DNA of 38,892 nucleotides, taken from an uncultured Acidimicrobiaceae bacterium. GTDB lineage: Bacteria; Actinomycetota; Acidimicrobiia; Acidimicrobiales; RAAP-2. The stretch is from positions 1-38,892 of the forward strand of contig CAININ010000038.1 in NCBI GenBank assembly GCA_903849265.1, written 5' to 3'. Below the pieces are notes generated by a model, which was given only the letters and a program-made list of their open reading frames with translations, was not told where the DNA came from and did not search any database. This document shows positions 30,220-38,891 of this stretch, one piece after another; position 1 is the first letter of the stretch; each line of letters starts with the position of its first letter. A program made the position numbers and the translations under genes.

Positions 30220-31299
30220 ATGGACGCCGCACCGGACACCGCAGACCAGGCAGATCACGGAGAGCTCGTAGTGGAGGGCATCGACCGCGAGCCCGTCACC
30301 GAGTGGATGGCTGCGAACGTGACCGGCTCTGTCGCCCCCTACACATTCGACCTCATCGCCGGGGGGCGCTCCAACCTCACCTATCGGGTCACCGACGCCG
30401 CCGGGCACGCCTATGCGTTGCGACGCCCTCCGGTCAGCCATGTGCTGGCGACGGCGCACGACATGACACGTGAGCACACCGTGATCAGCGCGCTCCAGTC
30501 GACCGACGTGCCGGTCCCCCGCACCCTCGGGCTCTGCTCCGACCCGGCTGTAAACGGTGCGCCCTTCTTCGTCATGTCCTTCGTCGAGGGGCACATCCTC
30601 CGCGACGAGGCGGCCTCCGCAGGGGTGTCCGAATCAGTGCGGGCCCACGCCTCAGACTCACTCATCGACACCTTGGCCAAGCTGCACGCAGTCGACGTCG
30701 ACGCGGCCGGCCTCGGCGAGTTCGCCCGAAAAGAGGGGTACATCGCCCGCCAGCTGAAGCGGTGGCACGGCCAGTTCGAGAAGTCCACCTTGGAGGGCCA
30801 GCCAGGTCCCGCCGTCATCGATCGGGCATGGGAGGTGCTGTCGGCCAAGATTCCTGACCAGCAGGGCGCCACCATCGTCCACGGCGACTACCGACTCGAC
30901 AACACCGTGCTCGACGACAACGGTGACGTCATCGCCATCCTGGACTGGGAGATCTGCACCCTCGGCGACCCCCTGGCCGACCTGGGACTGCTCCTCGTCT
31001 ACTGGGCCGAGATGGACGATTCCAACCAGGCCGTCCTGGGCGTCGCCCCCACCGCTCTCCCCGGCTTCGCCACCCGCAAGCAGCTCGTCGAGCGCTATGC
31101 CGCAGCCTCCGGCCGCGACGTCTCCGCCATCGGGTACTACCAGGCGTTCGGGATCTGGAAGCTGGCGTGCATCCTCCAGGGTGTCTACGTCCGTTACGCC
31201 GGCGGCGCTGCAGCGGGCGACCGCAGTGGTGTCGACCAGTTCGCCGAAGGTGTCACCAAACTCGGCGAGCGTGCCCTGGCGGACGTGGAGGCCCTGTGA
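30220..31299 (+). CDS. APH-family phosphotransferase (ACAD10/11-like kinase)
   Basis: A 359-aa protein with the aminoglycoside-phosphotransferase/choline-kinase fold: the Brenner motif HGDYRLDN (221-228), the metal-binding Asp in LDWE (242), and N-terminal GGRSNLTYRV corresponding to the nucleotide loop. The HGDYRLDN-LDWE-LGDPLADLG series is typical of the actinobacterial branch related to the kinase domain of human ACAD10/11 and mycobacterial FadE36. These act on 4-hydroxyacyl-CoAs in fatty acid metabolism. Antibiotic resistance is therefore unlikely. Its TGA overlaps the next start (GTGA). Confidence 0.9.
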   Translation: MDAAPDTADQADHGELVVEGIDREPVTEWMAANVTGSVAPYTFDLIAGGRSNLTYRVTDAAGHAYALRRPPVSHVLATAHDMTREHTVISALQSTDVPVPRTLGLCSDPAVNGAPFFVMSFVEGHILRDEAASAGVSESVRAHASDSLIDTLAKLHAVDVDAAGLGEFARKEGYIARQLKRWHGQFEKSTLEGQPGPAVIDRAWEVLSAKIPDQQGATIVHGDYRLDNTVLDDNGDVIAILDWEICTLGDPLADLGLLLVYWAEMDDSNQAVLGVAPTALPGFATRKQLVERYAAASGRDVSAIGYYQAFGIWKLACILQGVYVRYAGGAAAGDRSGVDQFAEGVTKLGERALADVEAL

Positions 31300-32204
31300 G
31301 TCGCTACGAAGCGAGCGACCTCTATGCGTTCGACCCTGGCTGGGGCGAGCCCGTCGGCATCCGGCTCGAGCGTCCGGTCCTGGTCGTCGCCCTCGAAGGG
31401 TGGGTCGATGCGGGCATGGGGGCGTCTGCTGCCATCGCACATCTACTGACCGGATCCCCGACGAGCGTGGTCGCCACCTTCGACACAGAACCCCTGATCG
31501 ACCAGCGGGCCAGACGGCCGATCGCCCGCCTGGAGAACGGTGTGACCACCGAACTGACCTGGCCGACTATCCGGCTGATGGCCGGCAAAGACCGGGTGGG
31601 CGGCGACATCTTGTACCTCACCGGCCCCGAACCCGACTTCGCCTGGCCGACCTTCATCCGCGCCGTCGTGGACCTGACCAGCCTCCTCGACGTCCGCACT
31701 GTCGTCGGCCTCGGCGCCTTTCCTGCTCCGACGCCGCACACCAGACCCGTGCGCTTGGCATCCACCGTCCCACCGCAGTCGGCCGACCTCGCCGGACGGG
31801 TGGGCACCGTGCATGGAACCCTCGAGGTGCCTGCTGGCGTGCAGGCGGCCCTCGAGGTGGCGCTGGGCGCAGCCGGCGTCCCTGTCATCGGTCTGTGGGC
31901 CCGTGTCCCTCACTACGTTTCGGCCATGCCCTACCCCGAGGCCAGTGCCGCCCTGATCGAAGGGCTTTGCGCGGTCACTGGGACCGTGCTCGATACGGTC
32001 GCGCTGCGCACGGCGGGCGAGGCATCTCGAACCCAAGTGGACGACCTCATCGGAGCCAATCCCGACCACCTCGAAATGGTCCGCCGACTCGAGGCCGCCA
32101 TCGACTCCGAGGAGGGAACCCCGTTGGGGTTCGCGTCGGACCTTCCGAGCGGCGATGAGATCGCCGCTGAACTCGAGCAGTTCCTCAGAGGCGAAAGCGA
32201 CTGA
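31296..32204 (+). CDS. PAC2-family protein
   Basis: A 302-aa protein of the PAC2 (proteasome assembly chaperone) family, recognised by PVLVVALEGWVDAGMGASAAIAHL, WPTIRLMAGKDR, a GLGAFPAPTPHTRPV strand and GLWARVPHYVSAMPYPEA. Actinobacterial members are common and often occur with proteasome-bearing genomes, but the bacterial role is not settled. The GTG 31296 overlaps the kinase stop by four bases. The last 20 bases overlap the convergent DUF1707 gene. Confidence 0.88.
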   Translation: MSRYEASDLYAFDPGWGEPVGIRLERPVLVVALEGWVDAGMGASAAIAHLLTGSPTSVVATFDTEPLIDQRARRPIARLENGVTTELTWPTIRLMAGKDRVGGDILYLTGPEPDFAWPTFIRAVVDLTSLLDVRTVVGLGAFPAPTPHTRPVRLASTVPPQSADLAGRVGTVHGTLEVPAGVQAALEVALGAAGVPVIGLWARVPHYVSAMPYPEASAALIEGLCAVTGTVLDTVALRTAGEASRTQVDDLIGANPDHLEMVRRLEAAIDSEEGTPLGFASDLPSGDEIAAELEQFLRGESD

Positions 32205-32676
32205 CCGCGCTCCCTGCGACCCCCGCGGCACCAGCGGGGTGCGTGTGGGAGAAGTGGGCCGCAACCAGGCCGAGCGTCACAAGGGCGACGATCAGGACCA
32301 CGATCACCACGATCAAGATCAACCACGGGTTCCCCCGGGTCTTTCGGGCAGTGGCCGGGGTGAGACTGGCCCAAAGGACCGAGTCGAGGTCGGCCGGAGG
32401 CACGCTGCCCGCACCACGGGCAGCAGTCCCCCGAGTCGGCGATGACGACCTTCCTGTCCCAGGTGTTGCCGTCATCGTGCCGCCGAAGGCCGGCAATTCG
32501 GTCACGATGGTCTGGAGCTCATCCACTGACGTCGCCTCGGCCAGTGCCGCCAGGCGAACCTCGTATTCGACAGGTGTCAACAGGCCGCGTTCGGCAGCTC
32601 GGTCGAGGAGCGCTCCGTATCGGTTGCGATCCTCGTCGGTCACGCCGGACGCAGCCCCTGGCAGCGGTCGCGGCAT
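32185..32676 (-). CDS. DUF1707 membrane protein
   Basis: A 163-aa protein. Residues ~11-62 are a DUF1707 domain (VTDEDRNRYGALLDRAAERG, LTPVEYEVRLAALAEA), a SHOCT-like short helical module. A Ser/Thr/Arg-rich linker follows, then one membrane helix (about 117-140), giving a C-terminal anchor. The ATG 32676 has GGAG 11 bases upstream; GTG 32703 is also possible. Function is unknown. It overlaps the end of the PAC2 gene by 20 bases on the opposite strand. Confidence 0.8.
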   Translation of the reverse strand: MPRPLPGAASGVTDEDRNRYGALLDRAAERGLLTPVEYEVRLAALAEATSVDELQTIVTELPAFGGTMTATPGTGRSSSPTRGTAARGAGSVPPADLDSVLWASLTPATARKTRGNPWLILIVVIVVLIVALVTLGLVAAHFSHTHPAGAAGVAGSAVSRFRL

Positions 32677-32801
32677 GAACTGGTCGTCTCCGTCAGCGGT
32701 CACCCACCAATTGTGGTGACACGGAGCGTGGTTGCGCAACTACCGTCGATGACTACCGAGAAATCCATGCCTGGAAACACGTTCACTTGGTACCGTTGAC
32801 C

Positions 32802-33809
32802 ATGTTCGTGGACGGAACGCTCGGATTCGATCCGGCCGGAGTTGTGGCCCAGGCCACGGATGCAGAGGCGTCCGGGTACGACGGCATCTGGTCGGCCGAG
32901 ACCGGCCACGACCCGTTCCTTCCCCTCGTCCTTGCCGCCGAACACACCGAGCGCCTCCAGGTGGGCACCGGCATCGCGGTGGCCTTCGCTCGGAACCCGA
33001 TGACGCTGGCCATGACGGCCAACGACCTCCAGACCATGGCCAAAGGACGGTTCCTCCTGGGCCTCGGGTCGCAGATCAAGCCCCACATCGAAAAGAGGTT
33101 CTCGATGCCGTGGTCGCATCCTGCTCCTCGCATGCGTGAGTTGATCTTGGCCGTCCGGGCCATCTGGGCCAGCTGGTCCGACGGCAGCCGGTTGGCCTTC
33201 CGTGGCGAGTACTACCGCCACACCCTGATGACCCCCATGTTCGACCCGGGACCTAATCCGTATGGAAACCCTCCCGTGTTCCTGGCCGCCGTAGGTGCCC
33301 TCATGACCGAGGTGGCCGGCGAAGTAGCGGACGGACTGCTGGCGCACGCCTTCACGACCGAGCGCTACCTGCGCGAAGCCACCCTGCCGGCACTGGAGCG
33401 CGGTCTGGCGACGAGCGGCCGCTCTCGTTCCGATATCCAAATCTCGTATCCGGGCATGGTGGTGACCGGCGTCGACGAAGAGGCCTTCACCCGATCCGCA
33501 GCGGCAACCCGCAAGCAGCTCGCGTTCTACGGCTCGACCCCGGCCTATCGACCGGTCCTCGAGCTCCACGGCTGGGGCGACCTCCAGACCGAGCTCAACA
33601 CGTTGTCGAAGCGAGGGGCGTGGGACGACATGACCGCGCTCATCGACGACGAAATGCTGTCGACCTTCGCAGTGGTCGGTGAGATCGACACCGTCGCGGC
33701 AAAGGTCCGCGAACGGTTCGATGGCGTCATCGACCGGTTCAACATCTATGCGCCATCGGGCATCAGCACACAGCGGTGGGCCGAGGTCCTCGCCGACTTC
33801 CGGACCTGA
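32802..33809 (+). CDS. LLM-class F420-dependent oxidoreductase (TIGR03617-like)
   Basis: A 335-aa TIM-barrel protein of the luciferase-like monooxygenase superfamily. Blocks such as GYDGIWSAETGHDPFLPLVL, TGIAVAFARNPM, LGLGSQIKPHIEKRFSMPW, FDPGPNPYGNPPVFLAAVG and VADGLLAHAFTTERYLRE match the actinobacterial TIGR03617 subgroup assigned to coenzyme F420. Members typically transfer hydride between F420 and small organic substrates; the substrate here is unknown. The ATG 32802 is preferred over TTG 32787 because the family starts with MFVDGTLG. No ribosome-binding site is obvious. Confidence 0.92.
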   Translation: MFVDGTLGFDPAGVVAQATDAEASGYDGIWSAETGHDPFLPLVLAAEHTERLQVGTGIAVAFARNPMTLAMTANDLQTMAKGRFLLGLGSQIKPHIEKRFSMPWSHPAPRMRELILAVRAIWASWSDGSRLAFRGEYYRHTLMTPMFDPGPNPYGNPPVFLAAVGALMTEVAGEVADGLLAHAFTTERYLREATLPALERGLATSGRSRSDIQISYPGMVVTGVDEEAFTRSAAATRKQLAFYGSTPAYRPVLELHGWGDLQTELNTLSKRGAWDDMTALIDDEMLSTFAVVGEIDTVAAKVRERFDGVIDRFNIYAPSGISTQRWAEVLADFRT

Positions 33810-33893
33810 CAGACAACCTCTGCCAGCTGCATCGGTGAGCTGGACCTGACAGCAAACGTTCTTCCACATCAACCACGGATCGGGGCAATCCAC

Positions 33894-34775
33894 ATGAACA
33901 CTCGAAGGCTGTATCGACCACTTGTTGCGCTCTGCATGCTGGGAGGGATCGCGCTGGCGGTGCCCAATCATGCCGAAGCGGCTCCCCTCCACAGCACGGC
34001 CGTGGGTGCGACCTGCACGGGGACCAGCGCCTCGCCCGGCGTGCTCGCTGGCACCTACTCCTCGAGCGTGGTGATCTCCGGGTACTGCGTCGTCGACGGC
34101 GGTCCCACGACCGTGAACGGCAGCATCACGGTCGCCACTGGGGCGACCCTCGATGCGACCTTCGCCCGCAATGACGTGACGGGGATCGGAACGAGCAGTC
34201 TGCACGTGACCGGTGGCGTCAAGGTGACCAGCGGCGCGGTGTTCGCCATGGGGTGCGAGCCGAACTACGCACCTTGCAGCGACGACCCGGCTGGAACGCT
34301 GACCGGAACCAACACCGTCGGCATGAACATCACTGGAGCGGGGGCCCTCGGCCTCGTCGTCCACGCCAGCACCATCGGTGGAAGTATCAATCTCTCCCAT
34401 GGCGGAGGCGGGTCGACGTGCACGGTTCCGACGAGTGGCTACTTCGCCAAGAACTTCAGCCCTGTGTTCAGCGACTTCGAGGACAACTCGATCGGCGGGA
34501 ACCTCCACGTCATCGGCGTGCAGTCGTGCTGGCTCGGGTTGATCCGCAATGCCGTGCACAAGAGCCTGACCGACTCGAACAACACGTTCGCAGAACCAGA
34601 TGCCAACGAGACGATGAACAACACGGTGGGCAAGAACATCACGTGCTCGGCCAACACCCCCGCGGTCCATGTCGGCGATTCGAGCCAGACCCCGAACCTG
34701 GTGAAGGGCACCGCGTCGGGCGAGTGCAGCTTCTCCAGCGTGTCGGCCGGAGTCCTGATCTCCGTGAAGGTCTGA
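33894..34775 (+). CDS. Secreted protein with beta-solenoid-like repeats
   Basis: A 293-aa protein with a signal peptide (RRLYRPLVALCMLGGIALAV, then an AEA/AP cleavage site near residue 29-31). The mature part is rich in Gly, Ser, Thr, Val and Asn, with repeated strand turns (TTVNGSITVATGATLDATF, SLHVTGGVKVTSGAVFAMG) like a right-handed beta-helix or bactofilin-like solenoid. It has several cysteines (CTGT, GYCVVDG, MGCEPNYAPC, STCTVP, QSCW, ITCSAN, GECSF) that may form disulfides. No family or enzyme is recognised. The start ATG 33894 is preceded by GGGG 12 bases upstream. The 3' end carries a duplicated 18-bp sequence. Confidence 0.75.
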   Translation: MNTRRLYRPLVALCMLGGIALAVPNHAEAAPLHSTAVGATCTGTSASPGVLAGTYSSSVVISGYCVVDGGPTTVNGSITVATGATLDATFARNDVTGIGTSSLHVTGGVKVTSGAVFAMGCEPNYAPCSDDPAGTLTGTNTVGMNITGAGALGLVVHASTIGGSINLSHGGGGSTCTVPTSGYFAKNFSPVFSDFEDNSIGGNLHVIGVQSCWLGLIRNAVHKSLTDSNNTFAEPDANETMNNTVGKNITCSANTPAVHVGDSSQTPNLVKGTASGECSFSSVSAGVLISVKV

Positions 34776-34799
34776 CCACAATCCGTGAAGGTCTGACCA
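34761..34799. repeat. 18-bp direct duplication spanning the stop codon
   Basis: TCCGTGAAGGTCTGACCA occurs at 34761-34778 and 34782-34799, 21 bases apart. The first copy contains the stop codon of the secreted-protein gene and the second follows it immediately. Confidence 0.9.
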
Positions 34800-34824
34800 G
34801 AGGCTGTCGCCCGCCGGTCAGACC
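34790..34824. terminator. Bidirectional terminator candidate between secreted-protein gene and leuS
   Basis: GGTCTGACC (34790-34798) and GGTCAGACC (34816-34824) are exact reverse complements around a 17-base loop. The right arm contains the leuS stop codon and the left arm is the second copy of the duplicated sequence. Confidence 0.55.
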
Positions 34825-37328
34825 ACGATGTTGACGAGCTTGGGGGGTCGGGCGATGACCCGCTTCGGCATCGCTCCCCCCAGCGCGTCGACCACTGGCG
34901 CAGACTCGAGCGCTAGGCGCTCGGCGTCGGCTTCAGAAATGTCGGCGGCCACCTCGATCCGGTCGCGGACCTTTCCGTTGACCTGGACCACCATGGTCAC
35001 GGTGTCCTCGACCAACAAGGCTGGATCGGGCAGCGGCCACGTCTCCAGATGGATATGGTCCCCGTGGCGGCGCTCCCAGGCTTCGGCGGCAACATGGGGC
35101 GTCATCGGCGCCAACAACAAGAGCAGGGTGTCGACGGCCTCGTCGACGACATCACTGCGACCGCCATCACGGGCGTAGGGGTGGAGGAGATTGACGAACT
35201 CCATACAGGCGGCGACCGCGGTGTTGTAGGACCACCGCTCATAGTCGCGAGATACCCGCTCGATCAGCTTGTGGGTCGCTCTCCGGATCGCCACATCGGC
35301 ATCACTCAGGTCGTTCGTCGTGTCACCGGCTGCACGAGGCTCGTCGGGCACGGCCAGGCGCCAGACCCGGTCGAGGTATCGGGCGCATCCGTCGATCACC
35401 GAGTCGGTCTGCTCGGTCCAGTCCACGTCATCGGCCGGGGGGCCCACGAACAGATGGAACAGGCGCAGCGCGTCAGCGCCCACGGTGGTCAGGTAGCTCG
35501 ACGGGGCGACCAGGTTGCCCTTCGACTTGGACATCTTCTTGCCGTCCATCCGGATCATTCCCTGGGTGAACAGGTTGGCGAACGGCTCGCGCAACCCTTC
35601 GGGGGCGATCCCTACATCGACCAGCGCCTTGGTGAAGAACCGGGCGTATAGCAGGTGGAGGATGGCATGCTCGATCCCCCCGATGTACTGGTCGACCGGC
35701 ATCCAGTGCCGGGCGATCTCCTTGTCGAAGGGTGCGTCGGGCGTCCATGGGTCGGTGAACCGCAAGAAGTACCAGGACGAGTCCACGAACGTGTCCATGG
35801 TGTCCGTCTCACGGGTGGCCGGTCCCCCACAGGTCGGACAGGTCGTATTGAGGAATCCTGGATGAGTGGCCAGCGGGGACTCCCCGGTGGGTTGGAACTC
35901 CACGTCGTCGGGGGCGAGGACGGGCAGCTGATCGGCTGGCACCGGCACCATCCCGTGTTCGGCGCAGTAGACGATCGGGATCGGGCAGCCCCAGAACCGC
36001 TGACGCGACACGAGCCAGTCGCGCAGCCGGTAGTTCACCTTGCCGACGCCGATGCCCTGTTGCTCGAGCCACTCGATCGAGCGTGCCTTGGCCGTCGGGA
36101 TGTCGAGGCCGTCGAGCCAGTCGCTGTTTATCTTCTGGCCCGTGCCCGTGTAGGCACCGCCCGGGCCTCCGTCGGGCCCGCCAGTCTCGTCCCAGCCTTC
36201 GGGCGGCTGCACAGTGCGGACGAAGGGGAGGCCATAGGCCTGGGCGAAGTCCCAGTCACGGGTGTCCTCCGCGGGCACGGCCATGATGGCGCCGGTTCCA
36301 TATCCCATCAACACGTAGTCGGCCACGTAGACCGGAACCGGAGCACCGGTAAAGGGGTTGACGACAGAGGAGCCGGTGAACGCACCACGCTTGGACAGGC
36401 TGGCAGAACCCGACTCGGACATCCGCTCGATATCGGTGCTGGCGGCGGCCCGGGCCTGCAGCGCTGCGACCTCGTCGGCATGCTCGGCCGTCGTCAGCTC
36501 GGCCACCAGGGGATGCTCGGGGGCTACCACCGCGTAGGTCATCCCGAACGAGGTGTCGGGCCGGGTGGTGAACACCCGGAGCGACCGCGGCTCCCGCCCG
36601 TCCGACCCGTCCCGACCTTGCACGGCCAAGTCCATCTCGGCGCCTTCGGATCTACCAATCCAGTTGCGCTGCATAATCTTGACCCGCTCGGGCCACGCCA
36701 AGTCGTCGAGGCCGGCCAACAGCTCATCGGCGTAGTTGGTGATGCGGAAGAACCACTGCTCCAGGTCGCGTTTGATGACCAGGTCGCCGGAGCGCTCACA
36801 GGTCCCGTCAGCCAGGACCTGCTCGTTGGCCAGCACGGTGTGGCACCCCGGGCACCAGTTGACCGGAGCGTTCGCCCGGTAGGCCAGGCCGGCCTCGAAC
36901 AGCTTGGTGAAGATGACCTGGTTCCACTTCATGTACTCGGGGTCGTGACTCCGCACCTCGCGCCGCCAGTCGTAGACCGCTCCGAGCGAGGTGATGGACT
37001 CCTTCAGCTCCTCGATGCGGGCATCGGTGAAGATCCGAGGGTGGGTGCCCGTCTTGATGGCGGCGTTCTCGGCCGGCAGGCCGAAGGAGTCGAAGCCGAA
37101 GGGCGACAGCACGGCGTGACCGAGCATGGTGCGGTGGCGGACCAAGAGATCGCCGAAGGTGTAGTTGCGGACGTGTCCCATGTGGGCCGCACCCGAAGGG
37201 TAGGGGTACATGGTGAGCACGTACCACGGAGGCCGAGGGTCGTCGGCGTCCACCTCGTAGGTGCCTTCGTCGCTCCAGCGGCGCTGCCACTTCTTTTCGA
37301 TGTCGATGACGTCATAGGCCCGTGCCAT
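34818..37328 (-). CDS. leuS: Leucyl-tRNA synthetase
   Basis: An 836-aa class I synthetase that charges tRNA-Leu. HMGH (49-52, the HIGH motif) is in PSGAAHMGHVRN and KMSKS is at 598-602. The CP1 editing domain lies between, including the GTGAIMAVPAEDTRDWDF motif, and there are zinc-type Cys clusters (NWCPGCH; CPTCGG). The C-terminal anticodon and leucine-specific domains complete it. The ATG 37328 was chosen because the upstream frame is proline/arginine-rich and non-conserved. TACGAT about nine bases upstream could be a -10, giving a leaderless message. It lies 67 bases after the lipoprotein-like gene on the same strand. Confidence 0.97.
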   Translation of the reverse strand: MARAYDVIDIEKKWQRRWSDEGTYEVDADDPRPPWYVLTMYPYPSGAAHMGHVRNYTFGDLLVRHRTMLGHAVLSPFGFDSFGLPAENAAIKTGTHPRIFTDARIEELKESITSLGAVYDWRREVRSHDPEYMKWNQVIFTKLFEAGLAYRANAPVNWCPGCHTVLANEQVLADGTCERSGDLVIKRDLEQWFFRITNYADELLAGLDDLAWPERVKIMQRNWIGRSEGAEMDLAVQGRDGSDGREPRSLRVFTTRPDTSFGMTYAVVAPEHPLVAELTTAEHADEVAALQARAAASTDIERMSESGSASLSKRGAFTGSSVVNPFTGAPVPVYVADYVLMGYGTGAIMAVPAEDTRDWDFAQAYGLPFVRTVQPPEGWDETGGPDGGPGGAYTGTGQKINSDWLDGLDIPTAKARSIEWLEQQGIGVGKVNYRLRDWLVSRQRFWGCPIPIVYCAEHGMVPVPADQLPVLAPDDVEFQPTGESPLATHPGFLNTTCPTCGGPATRETDTMDTFVDSSWYFLRFTDPWTPDAPFDKEIARHWMPVDQYIGGIEHAILHLLYARFFTKALVDVGIAPEGLREPFANLFTQGMIRMDGKKMSKSKGNLVAPSSYLTTVGADALRLFHLFVGPPADDVDWTEQTDSVIDGCARYLDRVWRLAVPDEPRAAGDTTNDLSDADVAIRRATHKLIERVSRDYERWSYNTAVAACMEFVNLLHPYARDGGRSDVVDEAVDTLLLLLAPMTPHVAAEAWERRHGDHIHLETWPLPDPALLVEDTVTMVVQVNGKVRDRIEVAADISEADAERLALESAPVVDALGGAMPKRVIARPPKLVNIVV

Positions 37329-37395
37329 AGGGGCCGATCGTACCGGCCGCAGCCGGGGCCCCCATCTGCCCGACCTCGTCAGGCCTCCGGGACGT

Positions 37396-38595
37396 TCAGA
37401 AGTTGGAGGCGATGTCGGACACCGCGTGCCCGATCGCGGAGGCCACGCCCTTGATCGACGAGGCGATGGCGCCCGCATCGGTGACCTCGGAGGCGGGCGG
37501 GACCGCCACCGTCACGGGGTCGCCGTAGTGGGAGAAGCCCACGGTCACCGTGGTCGACGTGGTGGCTTGGCCTGCCGATCCGGACATCGAGCCGTTGATC
37601 AGATCCGACGCGATGCTGCCCAGGGTGGCCTTGGACAGGTCGATCGAGGCGGAGAGCTGACGGACGTACCCGTCGGCGCCGACCCAGGCCGTGACCGGCA
37701 CTGAGGTGTTGCCGAGTTCGCCGAGGACCTTCGAGACCTTGGCCCCCGAGGCGGAGCCCGTGGGAAGGCCGGCCCGGGCAGCCAGCTCAGCGACGGTGAC
37801 GGTGGTCGTGTACTCCGTGGTCTGGATGCCGTGGAGGTTGACGGAACCGACCGTCGTCACCTGGCCGCCGATCGAGGCCAACAGGCCCAGTAGCTGCGAC
37901 GGGTTGGCCAGGACCCCGAGCGTCGAGGTGGAGGCGTTGCCGCGATCGCCGTCCTGGGGTAGGTCGACCTTGAGCCACCGGGTGCCGCCGGTCAGGGACG
38001 ACACCGCAGGAGAGCCCAGGTAGATGGTGGATCCATCGGCGATCACGTTGATGACGTCGTTGCCACTTCCGACCAGGCCCGATATCGCAGGCACAGTGGC
38101 CGACAGGTGGGCGACGTCGGTCTTCAGATCAGCGGCACCGGACCCGGTCACCAGCGTGGTGACCCTCTTGGCGGTGGACTGGGTGGCAGAAAGGTCGAAG
38201 GCTACCGAGGTGGCTCCGGCCGAGGCGGCGGCAGCCGCACCTAGTGCGCCCCGGGCCGAGCCGGGCGCGGGCGTGCCGGAGTTGAAGGCACCGCCGAACG
38301 CCGCGGCCCCGAAGGCCACCGCGGCAATCAGCGAGGCGATGATGGTAGCGACGGCGATTCGTCGGGCGCCACCGGCGGCGCGTGCTGGCGGCGGCGTCGG
38401 ACCCACCGGGCCCGCCGGCGGCAACTCGGCACTCAGCAAGGGGCCAGGGGCGTCGATCGGGGCAAGGTGATCCCCTGGGCGGGCCATCAGCGCCGTGCCG
38501 GTCGCCGTTTCGGTTGCGAATGCGGAGCTATCGACTGCTCCGGTCTGCCCTGTGGCCACGAAGACCCCGTCCCGGTATTCCACCGAATCACTCAT
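37396..38595 (-). CDS. Membrane-anchored LppX/LprG-like protein
   Basis: A 399-aa protein with a ~78-residue Pro/Ala/Gly-rich cytoplasmic N-terminus ending in GGARR, one membrane helix (80-103) and a ~290-residue extracytoplasmic domain. That domain has alternating beta-strands (TSVAFDLSATQ, TRWLKVDLPQ, IQTTEYTTTVTVAELAARAG, TAWVGADGYVRQL) typical of the LppX/LprG lipid-carrier fold. There is no lipobox, so it would be anchored by the helix rather than lipidated. Lipid binding is an inference from the family. The ATG 38595 follows GGGG at 7 bases. It is upstream of leuS on the same strand. Confidence 0.75.
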   Translation of the reverse strand: MSDSVEYRDGVFVATGQTGAVDSSAFATETATGTALMARPGDHLAPIDAPGPLLSAELPPAGPVGPTPPPARAAGGARRIAVATIIASLIAAVAFGAAAFGGAFNSGTPAPGSARGALGAAAAASAGATSVAFDLSATQSTAKRVTTLVTGSGAADLKTDVAHLSATVPAISGLVGSGNDVINVIADGSTIYLGSPAVSSLTGGTRWLKVDLPQDGDRGNASTSTLGVLANPSQLLGLLASIGGQVTTVGSVNLHGIQTTEYTTTVTVAELAARAGLPTGSASGAKVSKVLGELGNTSVPVTAWVGADGYVRQLSASIDLSKATLGSIASDLINGSMSGSAGQATTSTTVTVGFSHYGDPVTVAVPPASEVTDAGAIASSIKGVASAIGHAVSDIASNF

Positions 38596-38743
38596 CTGCG
38601 CCCCTTACGTTCGATTCTGGTAGTCGTGTCTGGTCGGGGACGGTGCCGTCGAAGTCGCAGGTGCGTCGACAGTGGCCTCATCGCCCGTAACCGAATCGTA
38701 ACGAGGGTGCGGGCCGAATTGTCATCGGGGGGGTCCAGGGCGA

Positions 38744-38764
38744 TGGCGACGCCCGGCGTCGCCA
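38744..38764. promoter_or_regulatory. Large perfect dyad upstream of the tRNA gene
   Basis: TGGCGACGCC (38744-38753) and GGCGTCGCCA (38755-38764) flank a single C. Outer CCAGG and CCTGG also pair, with a four-base offset. It is in the 223-base divergent region between the LppX/LprG-like gene and tRNA-Ala, which holds no gene that I can see. It could be an operator or a cruciform/terminator. Confidence 0.55.
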
Positions 38765-38776
38765 CCTGGGGCTCGA

Positions 38777-38806
38777 TTCGGACCCCTCGTGGTGTGCTGA
38801 TAACCT
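38777..38806 (+). promoter_or_regulatory. Putative tRNA-Ala promoter
   Basis: TTCGGA (38777-38782), an 18-base spacer and TAACCT (38801-38806) with TG-like bases before it lie 12 bases upstream of the mature tRNA start. Weak consensus but the right spacing. Confidence 0.4.
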
Positions 38807-38818
38807 GAGCCGACCTTC

Positions 38819-38891
38819 GGGGGTATAGCTCAGTTGGTAGAGCGCTTGACTGGCAGTCAAGAGGTCAGGGGTTCGAATCCCCTTACCTCCA
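38819..38891 (+). tRNA. tRNA-Ala (anticodon GGC)
   Basis: A complete 73-base cloverleaf: acceptor 38819-38825/38884-38890, D arm 38828-38843, anticodon stem-loop 38845-38861 with anticodon GGC at 38852-38854, and T arm 38867-38883 with TTCGAAT in the loop. The acceptor has a G3-U70 pair, the identity element for alanyl-tRNA synthetase, and discriminator base A at 38891. The window ends one base later (C), so CCA may be encoded but cannot be confirmed. Confidence 0.96.

Noticed and set aside
30220-31299. Antibiotic-resistance aminoglycoside phosphotransferase
   Set aside because: The fold is shared, but the sequence pattern is that of the acyl-CoA-linked ACAD10/11-type kinases and the neighbours are not resistance genes.
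35655-37454. 599-codon plus-strand frame opposite leuS
   Set aside because: It is a GC-driven shadow of the leuS gene with no recognisable domain; leuS motifs are intact on the other strand.
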